Source: an uncultured Oscillibacter sp. (lineage in GTDB: Bacteria > Bacillota > Clostridia > Oscillospirales > Oscillospiraceae). From it: a DNA stretch of 14,091 bases. Shown piece after piece: positions 1 to 5,827 of this stretch. Where the stretch lies: contig CABSFC010000071.1 in assembly GCA_902476875.1 (NCBI GenBank), positions 1 to 14,091 of the forward strand. Direction: 5' to 3'. The first letter of the stretch is position 1, and every line of letters starts with the position of its first letter. The position numbers and the translations under genes are program-made. The notes under the pieces are model-generated. The model did not search any database. It was not told the DNA's origin and worked only from the letters and a program-made list of their open reading frames with translations.

Positions 1-44
1 CTCGCCCCGCCGGGCAGCTGATTTGCTTGTAGTACGAGGTTTTT

Positions 45-848
45 ATGCTGAAACTCATCGCCAGTGATATCGACGGCACCCTGATGCCCTACGGGCAAAA
101 GGTCCTTCCCCCGACCCTCTTCGGCCTGATCCGCCGCCTGCGCTCCGCCGGGATCCTGTTCTGCCCCGCCTCCGGGCGGCAGTACCACTCCATGCGGGCT
201 CTGTTCGCCCCGGTGGCGGACGAGGTGTGCTTTCTGTGCGAGAACGGCGGCGTCATCTTCGGCCCCGGCGCCGAGGACACCGCCCCGGTCCTCTCCAAGA
301 CCGCCATGCCCCGGGCCGACGCCATGGCCTTGGCCCACGCCATTATGGACATCCCCCAGTGCGAGGTGCTGCTCTCCGGGCGGAACGTCAGCTACGTCTG
401 CGGCTGCGGGGAGGACTTCGTCCGCCGGATGGAGGACCTCCACGGCAATCTGGTGGAGCGTGTGGAGCGGGTGGAGGACATCACCGGGGACATCCTGAAG
501 GTCACCGCTTTCTGCCCGGAAAATCTGGACGGTCCGGCGGCGGTCCTGGGCCCCCGGTGGGGGGAGGCGTACCACATGGCGGAGGCCGGCCCGGTCTGGC
601 TGGACTTCGGCCTTGCCGACAAGGGCACCGGCCTGCTGGGCCTGTGCGGGGCCCTGGGCGTCTCTCCGGCGGAGACCGCCGCTTTCGGCGACAACTGGAA
701 CGACGTGCCCATGCTGGAGGCCGCCGGGACCAGCTGGCTGATGGACACCGCCGCCCCGGCCCTGCGGGAGCGGTTCCCCCGGCAGTGCGCCGCCGTGCCG
801 GAGGTGCTGGAGGCCATCCTGCGGCAGGTGGCGGAGGACAGGGAGTGA
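45..848 (+). CDS. Cof-type HAD-IIB family sugar-phosphate phosphatase (267 aa)
   Basis: Predicted cytoplasmic Mg2+-dependent phosphohydrolase of the haloacid dehalogenase superfamily, subfamily IIB (Cof/YidA group), whose members usually dephosphorylate sugar phosphates or other small phosphometabolites. The four HAD motifs are visible: motif I DIDGTL with nucleophile D8 and acid/base D10, motif II S43 in PASGR, motif III K193 in ADKGTG, and motif IV GDNWND with D216 and D220. The C2-type cap lies between motifs II and III. The length is normal for the family. The ATG at 45 follows GAGG at 36-39 with 5 nt spacing, an acceptable but weak site. Its stop is 56 nt before the binding-protein gene, which has its own promoter, so cotranscription is possible but not required. 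The exact substrate cannot be read from sequence. Next to a putative hexose-phosphate sensor a hexose phosphate is plausible, but this is inference. Confidence 0.9.
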   Translation: MLKLIASDIDGTLMPYGQKVLPPTLFGLIRRLRSAGILFCPASGRQYHSMRALFAPVADEVCFLCENGGVIFGPGAEDTAPVLSKTAMPRADAMALAHAIMDIPQCEVLLSGRNVSYVCGCGEDFVRRMEDLHGNLVERVERVEDITGDILKVTAFCPENLDGPAAVLGPRWGEAYHMAEAGPVWLDFGLADKGTGLLGLCGALGVSPAETAAFGDNWNDVPMLEAAGTSWLMDTAAPALRERFPRQCAAVPEVLEAILRQVAEDRE

Positions 849-877
849 TTTACAAAAAATTCCCTGGGTGCTACAAT
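849..877 (+). promoter_or_regulatory. Sigma-A type promoter for the three-component sensor operon
   Basis: TTTACA at 849-854 (5 of 6 to the -35 consensus) and TACAAT at 872-877 (5 of 6 to the -10 consensus) are separated by an optimal 17 nt. The pair sits directly after the HAD gene stop and predicts a start near 884, only about 21 nt before the ATG at 905. This argues that the binding-protein/kinase/regulator unit can be transcribed independently of the phosphatase gene. Confidence 0.7.
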
Positions 878-892
878 GGAATCACAACGAGA

Positions 893-897
893 GGAGG
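893..897 (+). promoter_or_regulatory. Ribosome binding site deciding the start at 905
   Basis: GGAGG (within GAGGAGG at 891-897) lies 7 nt before the ATG at 905 but only 1 nt before the in-frame ATG at 899. The 905 start is therefore preferred, which gives a protein starting MKTLRL with a normal lipoprotein signal peptide. Confidence 0.75.
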
Positions 898-904
898 GAT
901 GCGG

Positions 905-1927
905 ATGAAAACGCTGCGGCTGGCGGCGCTCTGCGCCCTCCTTGCTTTGCTGTCCGCCTGCGCCGTCCGGCCGGACGACGGGACGGCGGCCTTTGCCCCG
1001 GACGAGACCCACCGCCTGACGGTCTACACCTCCCACAAGGAGGAGGTCTACGGCCCCATCGTCAAGGAGTTTGAGGAGCGCACCGGCGTCTGGGTCCAGG
1101 TGGTCACCGGCGGCACCAACGAGCTGCTGGAGCGCATCGCCGCCGAGGCGGACGCCCCGGCGTGCGACGTGATGTTCGGCGGCGGCGTGGAGAGTCTGAT
1201 GGCCTATGAGGACTATTTTGAGCCCTACACCTGCTCCGGCGCGGACAAGCTGAAGTCCGGCCTGCGGCCGGAGGGCGACCGTTGGACGCCCTTCTCCGCC
1301 CTGCCCATCGTGCTGATCTACAACACCAAGCTGGTGGCCGACGGGGCCGTCGCCGGCTGGTCGGACCTGCTGGAGCCCCGGTGGCGGGGGCGCATCGCCT
1401 TCGCGGACCCGGCGGTCTCCGGCTCCAGCTACACCGCCCTGGCCACCATGCTCTCCTGCCTGCCGGGGGACGACTGGGCGGTGCTGGAGCGGTTCGCCCA
1501 AAACCTGGACGGCACGGTGCTGGAGGACTCCGGCGACGTGGTGGCGGCGGTGACCGTGGGCACCGCCAGCCTGGGGGTCACTCTGGAGCAGACGGCGCTG
1601 AAGCAGCAGGCCCAGGGGGCGGACATCGCCATCGTCTATCCGAAGGAGGGCACCAGCAACCTGCCCGACGGCACGGCCCTGGCGGCGGGGGCGCCCCACG
1701 GGGAAAACGCCCGGGCCTTTCTGGAGTTCACCCAGAGCCGGGACGTCCAGGAGCTGGTGGTCAACGACTTCGCCCGCCGCTCCGTCCGGGTGGACGTGGC
1801 GGACCGGGAGACCATGCTCCCGGAGTCCGAGGTCCGCTTCATCGACTATGACGTGGCGTGGGCCTCGGCGCTGACGGAGGAGCTGCTGGCGCGGTGGTCG
1901 GCCCTGTTCGGGGAGGGAGCGCCATGA
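905..1927 (+). CDS. COG1840-type extracellular solute-binding lipoprotein, HptA/PgtC-like sensor subunit (340 aa)
   Basis: Predicted surface lipoprotein that binds a small ligand. A signal peptide ends in a lipobox LLSAC with lipidation at C19. The mature domain begins LTVYTSHKEEVYGPIVKEF, typical of the COG1840 (Fe3+/phosphonate/phosphosugar-type) periplasmic-binding fold. The length is near that of S. aureus HptA. The stop overlaps the kinase start (ATGA at 1924-1927) and no ABC permease or ATPase gene is nearby, so the protein most likely serves as a ligand-sensing partner of the kinase and not as a transport component. In established systems HptA (with HptSR) senses glucose 6-phosphate and PgtC (with PgtBA) controls phosphoglycerate uptake. 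Ligand identity here is inference. An alternative is an orphan iron- or anion-binding protein. The gene can also be read from ATG 899, but the ribosome site favours 905. Confidence 0.85.
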   Translation: MKTLRLAALCALLALLSACAVRPDDGTAAFAPDETHRLTVYTSHKEEVYGPIVKEFEERTGVWVQVVTGGTNELLERIAAEADAPACDVMFGGGVESLMAYEDYFEPYTCSGADKLKSGLRPEGDRWTPFSALPIVLIYNTKLVADGAVAGWSDLLEPRWRGRIAFADPAVSGSSYTALATMLSCLPGDDWAVLERFAQNLDGTVLEDSGDVVAAVTVGTASLGVTLEQTALKQQAQGADIAIVYPKEGTSNLPDGTALAAGAPHGENARAFLEFTQSRDVQELVVNDFARRSVRVDVADRETMLPESEVRFIDYDVAWASALTEELLARWSALFGEGAP

Positions 1928-3624
1928 GAGACTGGATGCGCGCCTCCTTCCGCCGCAAGCTCCTGGCGGCGTTCCTGGCGGTGGGCGTGGTGCCCCTGCT
2001 GACCTGCGTGGCGCTGCTGCTGAACGTGTTCCGCATCTCCCTGACCAGAAGCGCGGAGGAGACGGCCCAGACCCAACTGGCCGCCATGACGGAGGACATG
2101 GAGCGCCTGATGGGCTCCTGCGAGACCGCCATGGACGCCCTGCGCCGAAACGGCGACATCGCCCGGGCCCTGGCGGGCCGCGCCTCCGGGGAGCGGCAGG
2201 AGACCTATAACACCCTGTACCAGGCCGTGACCCCGCTGCTGCGGGACGCGGACTTCTCCCTGTACGACGCGAAGGGACAGCTGCTGTACACCACGGCGCC
2301 GGCGCCGGGGGAGTATACGCTGTCCACCAATTGGGGCCTGCTGGCCGCCGCCCGGGAGAGCGCCGGCGTGGTGTACCGGAACGTCCCGTCGGGAGACGCC
2401 TCCGGCAGCCGCCTGCGGGCGGCCGCCGCCGTCCAGCTGGGGGACGGTACGGCGGGCTATGTGACCATGCGCATGACGGACAGCCACTTCGGCCGCCTGT
2501 TCGACGGGAAATACAACGCGGACAGCGCCGTCATCGTGCTGGACGCCTACTGGGACGAGGTCTACCTCTCTCCCGCCATCCAGGACCGGGCGCTGGGGCC
2601 CGCCCTGCGGACCCGGCTGCTGGCGGGGGAGAGCCTGTCTCAGGGGGATGAGATGTACCACGTGGCCCGGGAGGAAACCACGGGCTTTTGCCTGCTGCTC
2701 CGCCAGCCCAAGCCGGTGGCGGACTGGATCATGCGGCTTTTGTATCTGGTCACCACGCTGTCCATCGTGCTGTGCCTGGGACTGTGCCTGGCGGTGGCCA
2801 TGGGCTTCAGCCGCCAGCTGTTCCAGCCGGTCCGCTCCCTGAACAGCGCCATGGCGGCGGTGGAGGGCGGCGACCTGAACGTCCGGGTGGACGTCGCCGG
2901 GACGGACGAGCTGAGCCAGCTGGCGGGCCGCTTCAACCGGATGACGGAGCGGCTGAAGCAGAACCTGGCGGAGTCCATCCGCCAGCAGCAGGAGCTGGGC
3001 GACGCCCAGATCCGCATGATGCAGGCCCAGCTGAACCCCCACTTCCTGTACAACACCCTGGACACGCTGAAGTGGATGGGCAAGATCCACCGCGTCCCGG
3101 AGGTGGCCACCATCTCCGCCGACCTGGCGGACATCCTGCGCCAGAGCATCTCGGCGGACGAGTTCGTCTGTCTGGAGGATGAGCTGCGGCTGCTGGACCG
3201 GTACGTGGAGATCCAGAAGATCCGCTTTGCCGGAAAGTTCGACTACCGGACGGAGGTGGACGACACGCTGCTGGACGCGCGGATGCCGAAGCTGATGCTC
3301 CAGCCTCTGGTGGAAAACGCCATCATCCACGGCTTCGAGGACGGCGTCCCCGGCGAGATCGTGGTCACCGCCGCCCGGGCGGGGGCGGAGATGGTCCTGA
3401 CCGTCCGGGACACCGGCCGGGGCATGAGCGAGGAGAGCCGGCGGCAGTTCCGGGAGCGGGGCCCCTCCTCCGGCGGACACCTGGGGCTTTACAACGTGGA
3501 CGCCATTTTGCGCCTGCACTACGGAGACGGCCACGGGCTGACGTTCCCGCCGCCGCCCGGCGGCCGGGGGACCTGCATCCGGATGGTGCTGCCCATCACG
3601 CGGCAAGGAGGGGACGAGACATGA
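1924..3624 (+). CDS. LytS/YesM-family sensor histidine kinase, HptS-like (566 aa)
   Basis: Membrane sensor kinase. A first membrane helix lies at about residues 13-36, followed by an extracellular sensor region at about 37-268, a second helix at about 271-295, a HAMP linker at about 296-350, and a His_kinase (PF06580-type) dimerisation segment with LNPHFLYNTLDTLKW, in which H373 is the expected phosphorylated residue. The GHKL ATPase domain shows the N-box LQPLVENAIIHGFEDG (N465), the G1 motif RDTGRGM and a closing GGHLGLYNV. All catalytic motifs are intact. The ATG at 1924 overlaps the previous stop by 4 nt and is preceded by GGGAGG. The end overlaps the response-regulator start, again by ATGA. 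The tight coupling suggests a stoichiometric complex in which the lipoprotein contacts the extracellular domain and the kinase phosphorylates the downstream regulator. The extracellular region is larger than I recall for S. aureus HptS, so the sensing fold may differ. Confidence 0.93.
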   Translation: MRDWMRASFRRKLLAAFLAVGVVPLLTCVALLLNVFRISLTRSAEETAQTQLAAMTEDMERLMGSCETAMDALRRNGDIARALAGRASGERQETYNTLYQAVTPLLRDADFSLYDAKGQLLYTTAPAPGEYTLSTNWGLLAAARESAGVVYRNVPSGDASGSRLRAAAAVQLGDGTAGYVTMRMTDSHFGRLFDGKYNADSAVIVLDAYWDEVYLSPAIQDRALGPALRTRLLAGESLSQGDEMYHVAREETTGFCLLLRQPKPVADWIMRLLYLVTTLSIVLCLGLCLAVAMGFSRQLFQPVRSLNSAMAAVEGGDLNVRVDVAGTDELSQLAGRFNRMTERLKQNLAESIRQQQELGDAQIRMMQAQLNPHFLYNTLDTLKWMGKIHRVPEVATISADLADILRQSISADEFVCLEDELRLLDRYVEIQKIRFAGKFDYRTEVDDTLLDARMPKLMLQPLVENAIIHGFEDGVPGEIVVTAARAGAEMVLTVRDTGRGMSEESRRQFRERGPSSGGHLGLYNVDAILRLHYGDGHGLTFPPPPGGRGTCIRMVLPITRQGGDET

Positions 3625-4352
3625 TGAAGGTCGTTGTTGTGGAGGACGAGGAGCTGGTCCGCCGGGGCGTCGTGCTGGCGGTGGACTGGGCCTCCGTGGA
3701 CTGCGTGGTGGTGGGGGAGGCCGCCGACGGCTGGGAGGGCCTGGAGGTCATCCGGCGCTACCAGCCGGACCTGATCATCACCGACGTCAAAATGCCGAAG
3801 CTGGACGGCATCGAGATGCTGCGCCAGCTCCGGGCGGAGGGGAACCGGGCCTACGTGGTGCTGCTGACGGCCTACGGCGATTTCAGCTACGCCCAGGCGG
3901 CGCTGAAGCTGGGGGCGGTGGACTACCTGCTCAAGCCCTTCCACGACGGGGAGCTGGAGGCCATCGTTCAGCGCCTGCGGGCCATCAAACAGTCTCAGGC
4001 GGCGCTGGACCTCCCCAGCGGCGGAGAGAAGAGCAAGTACGTCATGGAGGCCATGCGCTACATCGCGGAGCACTACAACGCCCCGGACATCAGCGTGGGC
4101 TCCGTGGCGGCGTCCCTGAACATCAGCGAGGGGCACCTGAGCCACGTGTTCAAAAAGGAGACCTCCTACACGATCAGCAATTATATCACCAGCTACCGCA
4201 TCCGCATCGCCATGGAGCTGCTGCGGGACTGCCGCAGCCGGGTCTACGAGGTGGCGGAGCAGGTGGGATACCGGGACATCACCTATTTCAGCAGCACCTT
4301 CAAAAAGGTGACGGGCATGACGCCCTCGGAGTATCAAAAGCAGTGCCAGTAA
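3621..4352 (+). CDS. Response regulator, REC plus AraC-type DNA-binding domain, HptR/YesN-like (243 aa)
   Basis: Cytoplasmic transcription factor, partner of the preceding kinase. The receiver domain (about 1-125) has acidic residues E8, D9 and E10, phospho-acceptor D55 in ITDVKMPKLDG, T83 in LLTAYG and K105 in YLLKPF. A short linker leads to a C-terminal AraC domain (about 140-243) with two helix-turn-helix units, NISEGHLSHVFKKETS and GYRDITYFSSTFKKVTGMTPSEY. At 243 aa it is much shorter than typical YesN proteins and close to S. aureus HptR, because the long central linker is absent. The ATG at 3621 overlaps the kinase stop and follows AAGGAGGGG. The next codon is also ATG (3624), so either may serve. 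Target genes are not evident in the window; promoters of a hexose-phosphate transporter or nearby sugar genes are possible by inference. Confidence 0.93.
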   Translation: MMKVVVVEDEELVRRGVVLAVDWASVDCVVVGEAADGWEGLEVIRRYQPDLIITDVKMPKLDGIEMLRQLRAEGNRAYVVLLTAYGDFSYAQAALKLGAVDYLLKPFHDGELEAIVQRLRAIKQSQAALDLPSGGEKSKYVMEAMRYIAEHYNAPDISVGSVAASLNISEGHLSHVFKKETSYTISNYITSYRIRIAMELLRDCRSRVYEVAEQVGYRDITYFSSTFKKVTGMTPSEYQKQCQ

Positions 4353-4400
4353 AACCGTCAGCGACTTCAGCTGGCGGGAAGCAGACCGCTGCGAAAGCAA

Positions 4401-4449
4401 CCCGAAGGGGAGTCCTTCGTTTTCAATCAAAGTTTTTTCGGGCTTTTTT
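4401..4449 (+). terminator. Candidate intrinsic terminator of the sensor operon with two alternative hairpins
   Basis: CGAAGG (4403-4408) can pair with CCTTCG (4414-4419) around a 5-nt loop, followed by TTTT. Alternatively CCCGAA (4401-4406) pairs with TTCGGG (4437-4442), immediately followed by a C and six T at 4444-4449. The two pairings exclude each other. The location, 50-100 nt after the response-regulator stop, suits an operon end. Either stem is short, so strength is uncertain. Confidence 0.4.
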
Positions 4450-4471
4450 GAAGCGCGGGAAAACCTGTTCA

Positions 4472-4498
4472 GCCTGTCGAAACGGCTTTGCGACAGGC
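4472..4498. repeat. Inverted repeat forming an 8-bp stem with inner pairing
   Basis: GCCTGTCG (4472-4479) and CGACAGGC (4491-4498) are perfect inverted repeats. The interior can add AAA/TTT pairing around a CGGC loop with one bulged G, giving about 11 pairs. There is no T tract directly after it, so it is not a standard terminator; it may be part of a repeat element or a transcript-stabilising structure. Confidence 0.5.
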
Positions 4499-4634
4499 GG
4501 AGGCGCCGACATTCCGGGGCGGGAGCAACGGCCGCCCCGCGCCCGGGTGGCCGCCACGCTCATGCGGCACCGCGAATATGCGGCAAAGTAAATAGCGGCC
4601 TCGCCCTGACAGAGCCGCAGGTCCCAAAAAGCAG

Positions 4635-4672
4635 AAAAAATCCCGTATTCGTACAGAATACGGGATTTTCCT
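4635..4672. terminator. Perfect bidirectional intrinsic terminator between convergent genes
   Basis: AAAATCCCGTATTC (4637-4650) and GAATACGGGATTTT (4656-4669) form a perfect 14-bp stem around the 5-nt loop GTACA. On the - strand the stem runs into six T (the A run at 4635-4640), ideal for ending the AraC-family transcript whose stop is about 80 nt upstream. On the + strand the stem is followed by TTTTCCTTT and can backstop the sensor operon. Confidence 0.9.
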
Positions 4673-4750
4673 TTCCCCGGCATTTTCGCGCGATCTCCGA
4701 AAGCCGCCGGGGACGCCGCGCTCCAAAAGTGGCCTGTCGCTCCCGCCGCG

Positions 4751-5647
4751 TCACCCGTGGGACGGCGGCTCCCGGTTTTGCGGGCCACGCCTGTACTCCC
4801 GGGGCGTGACGCCGTATCGCGCTTTGAACTGGCGGTTAAAATTAGACAGGTTCTCGAAGCCCACATCCCCGGCGATGGCCAAAACCGTGTCGCTGGATTC
4901 CCGCAGGCGTACCGCCGCCGCGGCCAGACGGCGCTCGTTCAGATAGGCCACAAAGCTGCAGCCCGTCATCTGTTTGAACCACCGCATGAAGTGGCTGGCG
5001 CTGAGACCGCAGGCCGTCGCGGCCTGCTCCACCCGCATGGGCCGCGCGTATTCCCGCTCGATTCGCTCCAGGACCGCCCGCAGCCGGACCGTGCCGACGG
5101 ACTCCGGGGGAACGGGTTCGGCGCCCATCCCCAGCAGCGACGACAGCAGGCGGAGCATGGCGGCCTTGACGCCCAGCTCATAGCCGGGGCCCTGCTCCCG
5201 GCACAGGTTCTCCGCCTCCGCGAGGGACGCGGCCACGGCGGCGTAGCCCGAATCGCCCGGGGACAGCCGCGCCGGCAGCGCGAGACGGCCCGTCGCCAGC
5301 GGGACCAGATACCGCTGGGCACAGATATCCGCCGCGCCGGCGCCCAGAAAGTCCATGTCAAAGATGATATTTTCATACTCCATGGCATACCCGTCCATTC
5401 CGCGCAGGGCGTGCAGCGTCCCGGGCGGCAGGATGAACAGACCGCCCTCCCCGGCCTCGATGGTCCGCATCCCCACCTGTACCAGCCCCTGGCCCTTTTT
5501 GACGTAGATCAGTTCCATGCTCTTGTGCCAGTGCAGCGGCACGGATGGAAAATCCCCGGGGATTGTGCAGGGATAGATATTGAAGGGGAACAGCACGCTG
5601 CCGTGCCGCTTCTTTTCCTGAAAGTCCGCCGTCAGCGTCAGTGCCAT
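4751..5647 (-). CDS. AraC-family transcriptional regulator with N-terminal cupin domain (298 aa)
   Basis: Predicted cytoplasmic ligand-responsive transcription factor. The N-terminal half (about residues 20-100) is a cupin-like AraC sensor domain with HWH (39-41), a glycine-bearing turn and the LPPGTLHAL segment. The C-terminal region (about 195-290) holds the AraC double helix-turn-helix, including ACGLSASHFMRWFKQMTG and VGFENLSNFNRQFKARYG, ending with the usual TPREYR. The start at 5647 is chosen because GGGAGG lies about 9 nt before it and because the cupin domain begins shortly after it; an upstream extension to 5755 reads through the promoter region. It is divergent from glgP, so local control of glgP, itself or both is likely by position. 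The effector is probably a sugar, but this cannot be determined. It is distinct from the response regulator, having no receiver domain. Confidence 0.88.
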   Translation of the reverse strand: MALTLTADFQEKKRHGSVLFPFNIYPCTIPGDFPSVPLHWHKSMELIYVKKGQGLVQVGMRTIEAGEGGLFILPPGTLHALRGMDGYAMEYENIIFDMDFLGAGAADICAQRYLVPLATGRLALPARLSPGDSGYAAVAASLAEAENLCREQGPGYELGVKAAMLRLLSSLLGMGAEPVPPESVGTVRLRAVLERIEREYARPMRVEQAATACGLSASHFMRWFKQMTGCSFVAYLNERRLAAAAVRLRESSDTVLAIAGDVGFENLSNFNRQFKARYGVTPREYRRGPQNREPPSHG

Positions 5648-5827
5648 GGAAAAACACCTCCCACACCGGATGTATAGCGGCCTGCATGATAGGATACCAT
5701 CAGAAAATGCCGCCATTTTGTAAGAAATACGGCGTTTGATCAAATAATATAGCAATTACAGTGGAAATGCACGAAAAATTTTCGAACGTTTGCTTTTTAT
5801 CTTTTGGACGGAAGGAGATATTCTGCC
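5648..5827. promoter_or_regulatory. Divergent control region between the AraC-family gene and glgP
   Basis: This AT-rich 180-nt gap is the only low-GC stretch nearby and must hold promoters for both directions. Visible elements are the palindrome TTTGATCAAA (5735-5744), the odd-centred inverted repeat CGAAAAATTTTCG (5772-5784), and a LacI/MalR-like AACGTTTGC at 5785-5793. Possible -35/-10 pairs for glgP (TTGTAA 5718-5723 with AATAAT 5743-5748, 19-nt spacer; TTGATC 5736-5741 with TACAGT 5757-5762, 15-nt spacer) have poor spacing, which would fit an activator-dependent promoter. No single promoter can be assigned with confidence. Confidence 0.55.
5782..5795 (+). promoter_or_regulatory. Candidate LacI/MalR-type operator upstream of glgP
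   Basis: The 14-mer TCGAACGTTTGCTT contains an AACGTT core centred on CG at 5787-5788, with a right arm AACGTTTGC that fits MalR-type operators (AAACGTTT-centred) known from Gram-positive maltose regulons. The same AACGTT core occurs twice in the operator before the LacI-family gene. The left arm is degenerate, so this is a half-strength match. Confidence 0.35.

Larger units (their letters stand above)
4353..4634. other. Intergenic region downstream of the response regulator, several hairpins, no gene seen
   Basis: This stretch, with the adjoining terminator and tail up to 4750, is the longest gene-free region of the window. Short open frames here have no ribosome site or recognisable product and look like chance. 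It carries at least two hairpin-forming segments (around 4401-4449 and 4472-4498), T-rich tracts at 4433-4438 and 4444-4449, and a very GC-rich tail around 4500-4560. The arrangement resembles a dispersed intergenic repeat of the kind seen in clostridial genomes, but copy number cannot be judged from one window. Confidence 0.5.

Noticed and set aside
1..44. Possible tail of an upstream gene ending at the TGA at 19-21
   Set aside because: Only six codons are available before it and nothing in them identifies a protein.
227..904. Long N-terminal extension of the first binding protein overlapping the HAD gene
   Set aside because: The extension is an Arg/Gly/Pro-rich out-of-frame reading of the HAD gene. 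The start at 905 has a good ribosome site and yields a proper lipoprotein signal.
905..1927. Calling the first binding protein an iron-uptake transporter component
   Set aside because: The family also includes ferric-binding proteins, but no permease or ATPase is adjacent and the gene overlaps a sensor kinase, so a sensing role is better supported.
4401..4449. Riboswitch or attenuator suggested by mutually exclusive hairpins
   Set aside because: The structure lies downstream of an operon with no + strand gene after it, so there is nothing for it to attenuate; a terminator or repeat is simpler.
4343..4591. Possible small gene overlapping the response-regulator end
   Set aside because: It has no ribosome site, its frame begins inside the previous gene, its composition is unlike a protein, and it runs through hairpins and T tracts.
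4423..4866. Open frames on the - strand downstream of the AraC-family gene
   Set aside because: They cross the perfect bidirectional terminator and the 3' end of the real AraC-family gene in another frame, with no recognisable domain.
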